22,323 bases of DNA from Symsagittifera roscoffensis (GCF_963678635.1 NW_026971409.1:1-22323), one strand, 5' to 3'. Counted from the stretch's first letter, positions 10,429 to 17,744 are shown. Notes: generated from the sequence alone by a model not told the origin. Numbers and translations: made by a program.

Positions 10429-11064
10429 TTATATAAGGTCCAAATACTCCTGCGCTTTCTCTAGTGTTGTTAGCTTCCGTTTTTTCTTTGGTGCAAGGCA
10501 TAGAGAAGGAGTCAAATTTTCCATATGATTACTCACTGTCGCTTCGGGGGTGCGCGTTGGAGTTGAAGAATCTGGTTCATCAAGCCATGGTGACACTGTA
10601 GGAGAAGGATCAGCTTTCGGGGTAACTAATAATGGTGATTCAATCTGTTCCATTCCCCATAAACGATCAAAAAATTCAATTTCTTCAAAGTATTCTAACT
10701 GGTTTTCACACATCGGAGTAACATCACAATCGTATTTATACAAAATTTTTTTTACTGGTTTTGATAAAGTTGAAATATCAACCTGAAGAGCAAGAGGCTC
10801 GTCAGGATCCGTATATTTACCGGAATTTGTAAGGTAACTCAAATACTTTATATTCAGTTCTTCGTCCTTCTTTGAGTTTTTTAAGGAAAGTTTACTGAAT
10901 AAATGTAAAAAATTTTTGGGAATCATAACGTGATGAGTACAAGTCCACTCATCAGAATTGAAACTTTTTTCTTCGTTAATTATTGCTACAAAATTACCGT
11001 GAACGGTTTCATAAAAAATGGTTCTTTCGTGATTGGAATATCCGGCAATAATATAACAAGGCAT
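10429..11064 (-). CDS. Unrecognised nuclear-type accessory protein, 211 aa
   Basis: I do not recognise a family. The first ATG is at 11064; an upstream open stretch has no ATG. The N-terminal 60 residues look like a small beta-rich fold followed by a helix (IPKNFLHLFSKL). The middle has an acidic, aromatic stretch (EYFEEIEFFDRLW) of the kind seen in activation domains, then a Pro/Ser/Thr-rich linker with several SP/TP sites (SPTVSP, TPTRTP). Near the C-terminus is PKKKRKL, almost the classic monopartite nuclear localisation signal. It is transcribed away from the plus-strand block. A nuclear early regulator is the natural guess, but this is inference. Confidence 0.8.
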   Translation of the reverse strand: MPCYIIAGYSNHERTIFYETVHGNFVAIINEEKSFNSDEWTCTHHVMIPKNFLHLFSKLSLKNSKKDEELNIKYLSYLTNSGKYTDPDEPLALQVDISTLSKPVKKILYKYDCDVTPMCENQLEYFEEIEFFDRLWGMEQIESPLLVTPKADPSPTVSPWLDEPDSSTPTRTPEATVSNHMENLTPSLCLAPKKKRKLTTLEKAQEYLDLI

Positions 11065-11117
11065 TTTTGAAGAAAAGTTGGAAGAAAAGGACAAACGTAA
11101 CGCGGAGAGAAATGAAA

Positions 11118-11156
11118 CTGAAATGAATTGTGAAAACGCCTCAAGAGATTAAAATA
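11118..11156 (-). promoter_or_regulatory. Putative core promoter of the 211-aa gene
   Basis: On the minus strand TATTTTAA (11156-11149) is followed about 31 bp later by TCAGTT (starting 11122), a match to the TCAKTY initiator. This leaves a leader of about 55 nt before the ATG at 11064. Confidence 0.5.
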
Positions 11157-11547
11157 GGGATTGGTTCTTCTAAAATTAGAAATTTCAAGACCTCCTATGT
11201 AGTTTTTGATCAGTTTAATACGGGAGGGTGTGTAAAATATTTATTTTACCTTGCGTGGTATTCTATGTTTATCTAAATTGCATTCAAACAAATAGCTTGT
11301 ATCAAAAACAACGTTTAAACATTGTGACCTTTAACACCCATTAAAATTCTTATCAGTTGTACATGCACAAAATACTTATCCATTTGAACTAAATTGCAAT
11401 CCAATATCTTTGCGATATAAACTACATGTGTAGATAAATTAAAATAGATACAACGCTTTCTTTTGTAGACATATACAATCAATCGAAACCATTCATTTCT
11501 TTCTATTCAGTTTTGAATCAAGTTACTTTGAATTCTCACTCGTTACA
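11157..11547. promoter_or_regulatory. Divergent intergenic promoter region
   Basis: About 390 bp between the leftward 211-aa gene and the rightward gene at 11548, with no open frame of note. On the plus strand ATATACAA (11471-11478) lies about 36 bp before TCAGTT (11507-11512), giving a weaker TATA/initiator pair for the rightward gene and a leader of about 40 nt. This is the most likely entry point for transcription of the whole plus-strand block. Confidence 0.45.
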
Positions 11548-11919
11548 ATGAATAAAACAAAAACAAGCACCACAGCAAATGCAGATAAAGATTTTGGCGA
11601 TTGCTATTTCGATATTTCGGAAAACAGTAAAAGATTAGTGCGTGCTACATTGAAAACATATGACCAAACTGGAACTTATGTATTCCTGAAAGTTTTCAAA
11701 AAAGCAACTGAAGGCGCTGAATTTGAATGTGTACAAAGACTTTCCTTAAGCAGTGAAGAATTTTCAAAATTACTAAAGTCGGGAAAGTCAATCCGAGCGC
11801 AAACAAGTGAAATTTCTGATACTGTTGAAAACAAAGACAAACCACAGTCTAACTGTAAACGAGCCAGGAAATCTCAACTTTCCTCAAACACAAACGATTT
11901 CAAGCACGACTCGAATTAA
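11548..11919 (+). CDS. Small PC4-like (ssDNA-binding type) protein, tentative, 123 aa
   Basis: The ATG at 11548 is the first in frame. Residues about 20-80 show the order of the PC4/p15 fold: several beta strands (FDIS, RLVRATL, TYVFLKVF), a turn, then SLSSEEFSKLLK, the strand-to-helix step where PC4 proteins have an 'S-L-x-x-E-x-W/F-x-x-L' pattern. PC4-family proteins bind single-stranded DNA and act in transcription or replication. The C-terminal third is basic and Ser/Asn-rich and likely disordered (CKRARKS). The next gene starts 14 bp downstream. The PC4 assignment comes from the residue pattern only and could be wrong. That this is a real gene is supported by its start context and packing. 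Confidence 0.75.
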   Translation: MNKTKTSTTANADKDFGDCYFDISENSKRLVRATLKTYDQTGTYVFLKVFKKATEGAEFECVQRLSLSSEEFSKLLKSGKSIRAQTSEISDTVENKDKPQSNCKRARKSQLSSNTNDFKHDSN

Positions 11920-11933
11920 TTTTCCTTTACAAA

Positions 11934-12722
11934 ATGGCAGAAGCTATGTTCGAAGTTGTGTTACCTGATTATTTCAAAAAATTTCAACCAAATTTCAAAT
12001 TTGTTATCACTGAAAAAATTCCTAATTTATCTACTTTTAAAAATTATGCTTTTGGAAGCCACTTCAAATCTGAATATTGCCCTTTTTCAGTCGAGAATGA
12101 AAAAAAAACTCATTACCATATATTGATTCAAGTAGATTCAGAGGAACAATTAAACCAATTTTTTCCTTCCCAAAAATGTTTCAGTGTTCCTTGTATTTTC
12201 ACTTGCTTCAAATACTTAGTTTCTCCTGCTAAAGATGTCAAAGGACACGGTGAGTTATTTGACAAGCTTAAACTAGCTCTCACTTATTCAGCACAACCTG
12301 TTGCAGCCAATCTCGATTTGTTAGATTTCACTGCAATCAAAAAACGTTTACCCAATTTATTGCTTTCTACAACATCATCTAACAAACAAACTTCACCAAA
12401 TCAAAACGTTTGCAAGAAATCTCCGGCCGTTGGGGGACAGAAACGAATTGATAATACAGTTACGCATGCTGCATCGTCGACGTCAAACAAATCCGTAAGA
12501 GTTTCGAATTCAGTTTCAAAGAAACATACAGAAAGCAGACATGTTCAAACAGATGAGATGAATACAGAAACTTTGAAAAGATTTGAAAGTTTAATTAATG
12601 GACCCCATTCTGCCGCATTTTGTAAAATAATGGATATTTTGACAAGTGGATATGGAAAACTTGATGTAGATACTGATGTTTTGTTTGTGAAATTTATTGT
12701 TGAAGAGAAAGTTAAGTTTTAA
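11934..12722 (+). CDS. Accessory protein with HUH/Rep-like features, tentative, 262 aa
   Basis: First ATG at 11934 (AAAATGG, good context), 14 bp after the previous stop. The N-terminal 110 residues contain an H-hydrophobic-H motif in a beta-strand setting (T-H60-Y-H62-I-L-I) and, 34 residues later, FKYLVSP with Y94 followed by basic residues. That is the order of HUH nucleases (metal-binding HUH strand, then a tyrosine helix) as in parvoviral or circoviral Rep. Residues 125-205 are Ser/Asn/Lys-rich and probably disordered. The C-terminal 60 residues form a small helical domain. No helicase Walker motif follows, so it is not a full Rep. It could equally be an unrelated fold; a structure prediction would decide. 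Confidence 0.75.
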   Translation: MAEAMFEVVLPDYFKKFQPNFKFVITEKIPNLSTFKNYAFGSHFKSEYCPFSVENEKKTHYHILIQVDSEEQLNQFFPSQKCFSVPCIFTCFKYLVSPAKDVKGHGELFDKLKLALTYSAQPVAANLDLLDFTAIKKRLPNLLLSTTSSNKQTSPNQNVCKKSPAVGGQKRIDNTVTHAASSTSNKSVRVSNSVSKKHTESRHVQTDEMNTETLKRFESLINGPHSAAFCKIMDILTSGYGKLDVDTDVLFVKFIVEEKVKF

Positions 12723-12769
12723 TTGATACTTTTCATTATTCCTTTTTCATTATATTGAGTTCAGTAAAC

Positions 12770-13177
12770 ATGATTTCAACTTTCGATTTAAAACTCATTC
12801 ATGAAATTTTTATAGACTTAAAATCACAATATCCAGACAAATCAGTCAGATTTCAGTATTTTTTAGCCACTTGTTTGTATTTAGATGCTGATATTAATTT
12901 GGATTTTGTTTTGAAAAACAGACCATATGGTGGTTTAATTGGAATAGACAATTCGTCGCTCGACAAACACTTGAAACATTTCAAATTTCTTAGAATACAT
13001 GCTATTTTGCATGACGCAGCAGGATATTTGCAAGAAAAAAATCATACCGGTCCTGGGTACACATATGTTTTGCCTTGTCCAATAAAAAACTGTTACCTGG
13101 GTCACGTGACAGGTATTGCGTTTTGCTTATTTCTTAAAACATTCAGACCAAAGTTATTTCGTTTGTTGGAATGTTGA
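12770..13177 (+). CDS. Unrecognised small protein with conserved-looking Cys/His C-terminus, 135 aa
   Basis: I do not recognise it. The first ATG is at 12770, 47 bp after the previous stop. The N-terminal half is predicted helical. The C-terminal half has a dense run of Gly, Cys, His and aromatic residues (HDAAGYL, GPGYTYV, CPIKNC, LGHVTG), typical of a structured core or metal site, then a hydrophobic helix. It ends in a cysteine one base before the frame that carries the next gene. Position suggests an early/accessory role, but nothing in the sequence gives the function. Confidence 0.7.
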   Translation: MISTFDLKLIHEIFIDLKSQYPDKSVRFQYFLATCLYLDADINLDFVLKNRPYGGLIGIDNSSLDKHLKHFKFLRIHAILHDAAGYLQEKNHTGPGYTYVLPCPIKNCYLGHVTGIAFCLFLKTFRPKLFRLLEC

Positions 13178-13186
13178 GTGAAAGTC

Positions 13187-13774
13187 ATGTTTACCCAAAT
13201 AAAGAAAACTAAAAAAGTGTTTTTCAACCATCTCATTTTTTTAGATATTGAAGGATTTAAATGTGGCAAGAAACCTTTGATCATAAAGGAACTTTCCGTT
13301 TGCTCTGCTAATACAATTGATACAATTCATTTTCTGCCACCTGTTCAATTCAACAATTTACCAAAAGAAGAGAAAAAAGCGTACAATTGGGTATCTAAAT
13401 TTCTACACGGGCTTCGTTGGGACGAAGGTGAATACCCTTACCCATACTTGGATCAAATTTTTGACAGCATTCGTTTGAGGAACCCAAATTCCCATTTTTT
13501 TGCTAAAGGTACACAAAAATCTGTTTTATTAGCTGAATACTTGAAATTACCCGTGACCAATTTGGAAGATATTGGCTGCCCAAAGATTGAACAGTTATTG
13601 GGTCAAGAAAAACATATTTGCAAACGACATTCTCATTTACTTCCCTCGCATCAATTATTAAAGCATTGTACCCGTAGAAAATCCAAAGTTTTTTTCGATT
13701 GGTTACAAAATGAACTGTCCAATGATGCAAACAACCTTATCTCCAAATTTGGTGGTTTACGCTTCAATGACTAA
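13187..13774 (+). CDS. Accessory protein with DEDDh-exonuclease-like pattern, tentative, 195 aa
   Basis: The first ATG is at 13187. Near the N-terminus IFLDIEGF offers a D-x-E pair (D20, E22) at the end of a hydrophobic strand, as in exonuclease motif I, followed by a second strand with KELSVCS. The middle has HFFAKGTQKSVLLAEYL, and the C-terminal third is Cys/His-rich (IGCP, CKRHSHLL, KHC). Similar strand-helix layouts occur in RNase H-fold 3'-5' exonucleases. I cannot place the later catalytic residues with confidence, so it may be a degenerate or non-catalytic relative. Its 3' end overlaps the next gene by 8 bp. Confidence 0.72.
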   Translation: MFTQIKKTKKVFFNHLIFLDIEGFKCGKKPLIIKELSVCSANTIDTIHFLPPVQFNNLPKEEKKAYNWVSKFLHGLRWDEGEYPYPYLDQIFDSIRLRNPNSHFFAKGTQKSVLLAEYLKLPVTNLEDIGCPKIEQLLGQEKHICKRHSHLLPSHQLLKHCTRRKSKVFFDWLQNELSNDANNLISKFGGLRFND

Positions 13775-14054
13775 TCAGAGTCCTGAAAACAGTTTAACAC
13801 CAAGAATTAAAGTTACTCTTACTCGGACAGGCATATTAGATTGTCGAGGAAAACCTCTCCTACAAAAATTCGAACAAATTACACTGAACGATATCGAAAT
13901 TGATAATTTACGGAAATTTTTTACAGTTCTTGACTACTTTCACCTGTACAATGTCCAGACTCCAGGAATTTCGCCAGTCAATTCCGTTGTTCAATCTCAA
14001 CCTGGAAGGGCTGCAACCTCAGCTGGGAGAGAGAAGACAAATCCATTTGCATGA
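13767..14054 (+). CDS. Unrecognised small protein, 95 aa
   Basis: The chosen ATG at 13767 overlaps the upstream stop in an ATGACTAA arrangement. An upstream in-frame ATG at 13710 would add 19 residues inside the previous gene. The first 55 residues alternate beta-type strands (RIKVTLTRTG, QITLNDIEI) and end in a helix. The last 35 are Pro/Ser/Gln-rich. The 3' third shares its DNA with the next gene in another frame for 104 bp. No family recognised; strand-rich order loosely resembles the 11548 product. Confidence 0.5.
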   Translation: MTNQSPENSLTPRIKVTLTRTGILDCRGKPLLQKFEQITLNDIEIDNLRKFFTVLDYFHLYNVQTPGISPVNSVVQSQPGRAATSAGREKTNPFA

Positions 14055-14250
14055 CCATCAGCTTCCAGCTGAACTGAAAGAATTAGTCAAAACTGATAAC
14101 GTTGAGGAAATACATTTAGTTCAAGCCACTATCAGAGTTGCTGCTCATTTTGTTGTAAAGTTCAAATCTAATTGTAAACATGACAAATTCACAAAGTATG
14201 AGTTTTTCTTCATTGAACGAGGAGTTGATTTGCCTGTTGAACCGAAATGA
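13951..14250 (+). CDS. Small accessory protein, paralogue A of a tandem pair, 99 aa
   Basis: The first ATG of this frame is at 13951, inside the 3' end of the previous gene. The core at about residues 38-90 (LPAELKEL, DNVEEI, HFVVKFKSN, YEFFFIE) aligns with the next gene's product: 9 of 17 residues are identical across LP..EL through NVE.I, followed by the same V/I-V/I-K-F/Y-K run and a beta strand. This points to a local gene duplication. Function unknown. A helix-then-sheet fold with basic residues would suit nucleic-acid or protein binding, but this is a guess. Confidence 0.7.
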   Translation: MSRLQEFRQSIPLFNLNLEGLQPQLGERRQIHLHDHQLPAELKELVKTDNVEEIHLVQATIRVAAHFVVKFKSNCKHDKFTKYEFFFIERGVDLPVEPK

Positions 14251-14285
14251 CGAATCACATATATATGCCAAGTTTTGTGAATCAT

Positions 14286-14291
14286 AATAAA
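14286..14291 (+). terminator. Poly(A) signal AATAAA
   Basis: AATAAA 36 nt downstream of the stop at 14250, in the small gap before the ATG at 14349. It is the only canonical signal I noticed inside the plus-strand block and may end an accessory transcript unit before the morphogenesis genes. Confidence 0.5.
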
Positions 14292-14348
14292 TATAATTAT
14301 TGATTGTTTTCATTTTCTTTTGATCTTGTGAGATTACTAGTTGCTAAC

Positions 14349-14645
14349 ATGTCGTGTTTGAAAATTCAAAATTTCAAAAAAATATTTTTGCCAAAAGAAA
14401 ACACACAAAATGTGAGTTTAACAGGTGAGAATTTACCAAAAGAGTTATTAGACGAAATCAGTACCGGAAACGTAGAAAAAATTGTTCGGATACTTCTGAC
14501 AGACAAAAACATAGCAAGATATATAATAAAATACAAACCAAACGGCAATAGATCAGAGAGAAAAAAAGGCGATTGGTATGCAGTTGTAACTATCAACCTT
14601 GATACAAATAAGCAAAAAAAGTCTTCCAGTAAACATGGAAATTGA
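14349..14645 (+). CDS. Small accessory protein, paralogue B of a tandem pair, 98 aa
   Basis: First ATG at 14349. Residues 29-80 match the upstream 99-aa product (LPKELLDEI, GNVEKI, RYIIKYKPN, WYAVVTI), and the two start alike (MSRLQ / MSCLK). The C-terminal tail is basic (KQKKSSSK). The stop overlaps the start of the next gene by 11 bp. Function unknown. Confidence 0.75.
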   Translation: MSCLKIQNFKKIFLPKENTQNVSLTGENLPKELLDEISTGNVEKIVRILLTDKNIARYIIKYKPNGNRSERKKGDWYAVVTINLDTNKQKKSSSKHGN

Positions 14646-14925
14646 AGAAACCACCACTGTCGAGAACAATGATTGCGACTTTGTTGACATTGGTGTTGCC
14701 GAAAAGTCTTTATCTCACGAAAACAGATCTTGGAAATTTTGTAATTCTGTTTCTCTTCCGTCTGCAGAAGTTGTCTTTTTCACGCAAGTCTGTTTCATTT
14801 TCATTTTGCTCTCTTTATCTATTTCAAAATTGTCTTTTTACAACCTTAGTTGTGATGAGACTGCCATTTGGCTTTCAATACTATCCAGTACAGTTGGTTA
14901 CATGTTACCCAATCCCAAATTATAA
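14635..14925 (+). CDS. Two-transmembrane small protein of Polinton type, 96 aa
   Basis: ATG at 14635 overlaps the previous gene. An acidic N-terminus of about 30 residues precedes two hydrophobic segments: about 46-66 (VVFFTQVCFIFILLSLSI) and about 77-92 (AIWLSILSSTVGYM). It ends in LPNPKL. The layout of two membrane helices and a Gly-Tyr-x-Leu-Pro-Asn-Pro-Lys end fits a small membrane protein I associate with Polinton-type elements, directly upstream of the ATPase. A role in an internal virion membrane or in host entry/exit is only inferred. LSCDE in the loop matches the LxCxE word but is probably chance. Confidence 0.8.
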   Translation: MEIEETTTVENNDCDFVDIGVAEKSLSHENRSWKFCNSVSLPSAEVVFFTQVCFIFILLSLSISKLSFYNLSCDETAIWLSILSSTVGYMLPNPKL

Positions 14926-14927
14926 TA

Positions 14928-15620
14928 ATGAATAAGATCATTTCAACAAAAGATCGTCTGTTTATGTCCGTTTCAGGTCCCTCAGGATCTGGCAAAACTG
15001 ATTTAATTTTTCAAATGCTTCTCAAAGGTACATTCTATCCATCGTATAACAAGATATTTTATTTTTATCTTCACGATCAACCCAAATACCGTTCCTTTGT
15101 TTCTCACAACAAATTTGATATTGAATTTATAAAATTATCAAGCTTTGAAATTGTTAATAACTTACGGGATTGTATGATTGTCTTTGATGATACCTGTGAA
15201 GAAATTTTTAATGAAAAAGATTTTGTTAAATTAGCTACAGCAGGCCGACATAAAAATGTTCATGTTATTTATGTCAAGCACAATTTATTTCAGCAAAGTA
15301 AGCAATCACGTACAATAGATTTGAATACAACTCATTTAATTTTGTTCAAATCACCTCGAGACATTCAACAAATTGATTATTTAGGCAGACAGTTGAATAA
15401 TGCAAAATTCCTCCGTCATGCGTATCAGTTGGCAACGAAAGAAGATTTCGGTCATCTGTTGATAGACTTGGATCCCAAAACTTCAGAATGTCTTCGTTAT
15501 TCGTCAAACATAGTTCCACCATCACCAACCATTTTCTATTTACCATCCTCAAAAGCAGTTATCACATCTCTTGAAAATGAAAGAGAAAGAGTTATGTATA
15601 TTGAAGCAAATGCTCAATAG
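14928..15620 (+). CDS. ATP: Genome-packaging ATPase (A32/FtsK-HerA type), 230 aa
   Basis: The first ATG is at 14928, two bases after the previous stop. Walker A is GPSGSGKT (17-24). Walker B is CMIVFDDT (about 82-89, D87/D88). Downstream ATAGRHKNVHVIYVKHNLF contains the polar residues that follow Walker B in viral packaging ATPases of the A32 group. These enzymes pump DNA into preformed capsids. The length fits the small Polinton form, and the position upstream of the structural genes is typical. No disruption is seen. Confidence 0.92.
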   Translation: MNKIISTKDRLFMSVSGPSGSGKTDLIFQMLLKGTFYPSYNKIFYFYLHDQPKYRSFVSHNKFDIEFIKLSSFEIVNNLRDCMIVFDDTCEEIFNEKDFVKLATAGRHKNVHVIYVKHNLFQQSKQSRTIDLNTTHLILFKSPRDIQQIDYLGRQLNNAKFLRHAYQLATKEDFGHLLIDLDPKTSECLRYSSNIVPPSPTIFYLPSSKAVITSLENERERVMYIEANAQ

Positions 15621-15867
15621 TCGCCATTGTAGATCAATTTTGACAGGAGCTGATTCAAATTTTATTAGATTTCTTTGCGATTGTTTTGTAAATGTTTTTC
15701 TGGGACATGTTCCAGCTAACAAGAGTTTCATCGAGAGTAAGAAAATACCATTTGGAAAAATTGTTGACCCTAAGTTTAGTATCCGAGAAAAACGAAAAGT
15801 TCTGGCAAACAATATTTCACTGGTTAAATCAATCGGAGAATCGTGTTACATTTACCTGAAAAAATAG
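15610..15867 (+). CDS. Conserved-type small Polinton protein of unknown function, 85 aa
   Basis: ATG at 15610 overlaps the ATPase stop by 11 bp; an in-frame ATG at 15577 would add 11 residues. The core (NFIRFLCDCFVNVFLGHVP, then KIPFGKIVDPKFSIREKRKVL) is a hydrophobic helix with paired cysteines followed by a basic helical segment. I associate this layout with a small protein common in animal Polintons. The expected Gly/Leu-rich C-terminus of that family is not obvious here; it ends YIYLKK instead. Possibly a minor virion protein. Confidence 0.72.
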   Translation: MLNSRHCRSILTGADSNFIRFLCDCFVNVFLGHVPANKSFIESKKIPFGKIVDPKFSIREKRKVLANNISLVKSIGESCYIYLKK

Positions 15868-15877
15868 AACCTTAAGC

Positions 15878-16813
15878 ATGTATGCTGAAGAATTCATCCT
15901 CATTCCTCGAAAAACATATGCTCCAGATGAAAAAACTGCACCACAATCTCAAATCCTTCATAATCCATTAATTAACGACAAATCATCTCAACTCAATTAC
16001 ATACAACGATTTCGAGAACGAAATATCAGCCGTGACTCTCCACCACCATTAAACCCAACATCTCCTATTCCCTTAACCCATAGTAATGTAGTACCAAATC
16101 TTCGAAAAAGAAATTTATCTGCGCTTACTAATTTCAGTGGTGATGGTGATGATGAAGCAGAAGAAAATATTGAATCATACAATTCTCAGCAGCAGACAAG
16201 TTCAAAGAGATTAGAAAAAAAGGATGAAAAAAGTTATGGAAAAACCGCTGAAGTGTTTCGAAAGATTATGGAATCCATTCAAGAGCTATTGGAAGCTAAT
16301 AAATTGGAAAGGGCAAACATAGTGCTGAAGCAGTTGTTCAAAGTTGAATCCTTGACATTAGACGTTGACGGATATGTTCTAATTCAAGGAAAACCAACAC
16401 TCGTTAAAATTGAATCCTTTTTGTACGATACACAGCAAAACACAAAAAAACTTGAAGGTGTTTTTTATCCTCAAATTTTGAAAGAACTGAATCTTGATCC
16501 TAGCTTAGTGTCTAACACTTATGCCAAACAGATTCTCCGCTCGCTTAAGAGCGAAGCAGCTAAGCCCTCAACTTCTTCCTCCTTCGTCTCCGACAACCCG
16601 ACAACTGAGGACTCGAAGATATCAAAACCCTCCTCTTCGAAGACTCGATCGACAACTCTCAAACCCAGAACCAAGCAATCTGACAAAAGAAAAACCAAGA
16701 AAAAAGAATTTTTCCCCAACGACGACGATGACGACGATGATAAAAACTATGAAAGCAGTAAAGAATCGTTTGCGACAACGTCAACAAAAGAATGGAAATC
16801 CTACTATCAGTGA
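15878..16813 (+). CDS. Conserved Polinton protein of unknown function, 311 aa
   Basis: ATG at 15878, 10 bp after the previous stop. It opens with MYAEEFILIPRKTY, then a disordered Pro/Ser-rich stretch (about 35-110). A structured domain lies at about 118-215: a helical part (VFRKIMESIQELLEANKLERANIVLKQL in pieces), then a beta hairpin (LDVDGYVLIQGKP) and FYPQILKELNLDPSLVSN. That order matches a protein often found beside the integrase in animal Polintons; its function is not known to me. The last 90 residues are Ser/Thr/Lys-rich with an eight-Asp run, and their DNA overlaps the integrase frame. Confidence 0.8.
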   Translation: MYAEEFILIPRKTYAPDEKTAPQSQILHNPLINDKSSQLNYIQRFRERNISRDSPPPLNPTSPIPLTHSNVVPNLRKRNLSALTNFSGDGDDEAEENIESYNSQQQTSSKRLEKKDEKSYGKTAEVFRKIMESIQELLEANKLERANIVLKQLFKVESLTLDVDGYVLIQGKPTLVKIESFLYDTQQNTKKLEGVFYPQILKELNLDPSLVSNTYAKQILRSLKSEAAKPSTSSSFVSDNPTTEDSKISKPSSSKTRSTTLKPRTKQSDKRKTKKKEFFPNDDDDDDDKNYESSKESFATTSTKEWKSYYQ

Positions 16814-17744
16814 AGAAAAGAAACTCAAATTACTCTACACGAAAGGTCCAGCTGCATTTGGTAGCGTTAAAAATTTAACAAATGCTAGTCAACTCTCACC
16901 AGAAAAAGTTAGAAAATTTCTGAGATCTCAATCATCACATACAAAGTATGGATTGTTTCGTAAAACATATCCTCGGCTAAAAGTGATTGTTAACGATATC
17001 AACGAAATTTGGTCTCTTGACTTGGCTTATGTTGATAAATTGGCTAAATATAACCGAGGGGTACGATATTTATTAGTTGCTGTCGATTGTCTCTCTCGCT
17101 ACTTACGAGTGGAACCCCTGAAGACCAAATATGCTAAAGAAACAACCGAAGCTTTCAAAAAAATGATCAAAACAAAACAACCAAAAAAAGTTTGGGTTGA
17201 CAAAGGCACCGAGTTTAAAGGAGAGTTCGAAAAGTTATGTACTAAACGAGAAATCATCAAATACAATACTCACAGTGAAAAAAAATCAGCGTTTGCCGAA
17301 AGAAACATTCGATCGCTGAAAAATATTATCTACAAATATTTGGAGTTTGAATGGACTTACAGTTATATTGAAAAATTACAAAGTTTTGTTCAAACGATTA
17401 ACTCACGCGTTAATAGAGTTACAAAATTGGCTCCAAACAAGGTCACAAGAAAACATGTACCTGCTTTAGTTTCATTAATTGCAAACAGTTCATCGAAGTT
17501 GGTACAGAAACAAAAGTTTTATGTTGGTGATTATGTGCGAATAGCGAAGACTGACTTGCCTTTTAGAAAAGGTTACAAGCAGATTTTTACAGACGAAGTT
17601 TTTGAAATAGTTGCCATTCCTACTGTAAACCCTCCAACATACAGTCTCATTGATGCGGAAAAGGAAGAAATCAGCGGAAAATTTTATGAAAAAGAACTTA
17701 GTTTAATTGGAAACAAAGCTGATTATAACGAAAATGGGCAGTGA
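16749..17744 (+). CDS. INT: Retrovirus-type DDE integrase, 331 aa
   Basis: Catalyses insertion of the linear element. The frame is open from an ATG at 16521, but the first 70 codons there are Arg/Pro low-complexity opposite the previous gene. The ATG at 16749 is the nearest start before the conserved region, so I use it. Numbered from there, an N-terminal binding segment includes KLLYTKGPAAFGS. The rve core follows with catalytic D91 (WSLDLAY), D151 (WVDKGTEF) and E184 (AFAERN), a D-D(32)-E spacing. A C-terminal SH3/chromo-like segment contains FYVGDYVRI. All three acids are present and the frame is intact. It overlaps the next gene's start by 11 bp. Confidence 0.93.
   Translation: MKAVKNRLRQRQQKNGNPTISEEKKLKLLYTKGPAAFGSVKNLTNASQLSPEKVRKFLRSQSSHTKYGLFRKTYPRLKVIVNDINEIWSLDLAYVDKLAKYNRGVRYLLVAVDCLSRYLRVEPLKTKYAKETTEAFKKMIKTKQPKKVWVDKGTEFKGEFEKLCTKREIIKYNTHSEKKSAFAERNIRSLKNIIYKYLEFEWTYSYIEKLQSFVQTINSRVNRVTKLAPNKVTRKHVPALVSLIANSSSKLVQKQKFYVGDYVRIAKTDLPFRKGYKQIFTDEVFEIVAIPTVNPPTYSLIDAEKEEISGKFYEKELSLIGNKADYNENGQ

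Noticed and set aside
14845-14859. LSCDE in the two-TM protein, an exact LxCxE (Rb-binding) word
   Set aside because: It lies in a short loop between two membrane helices, next to a conserved-looking hydrophobic segment, where Rb could hardly bind. A five-residue match is easily chance. It gains weight only if relatives keep it.
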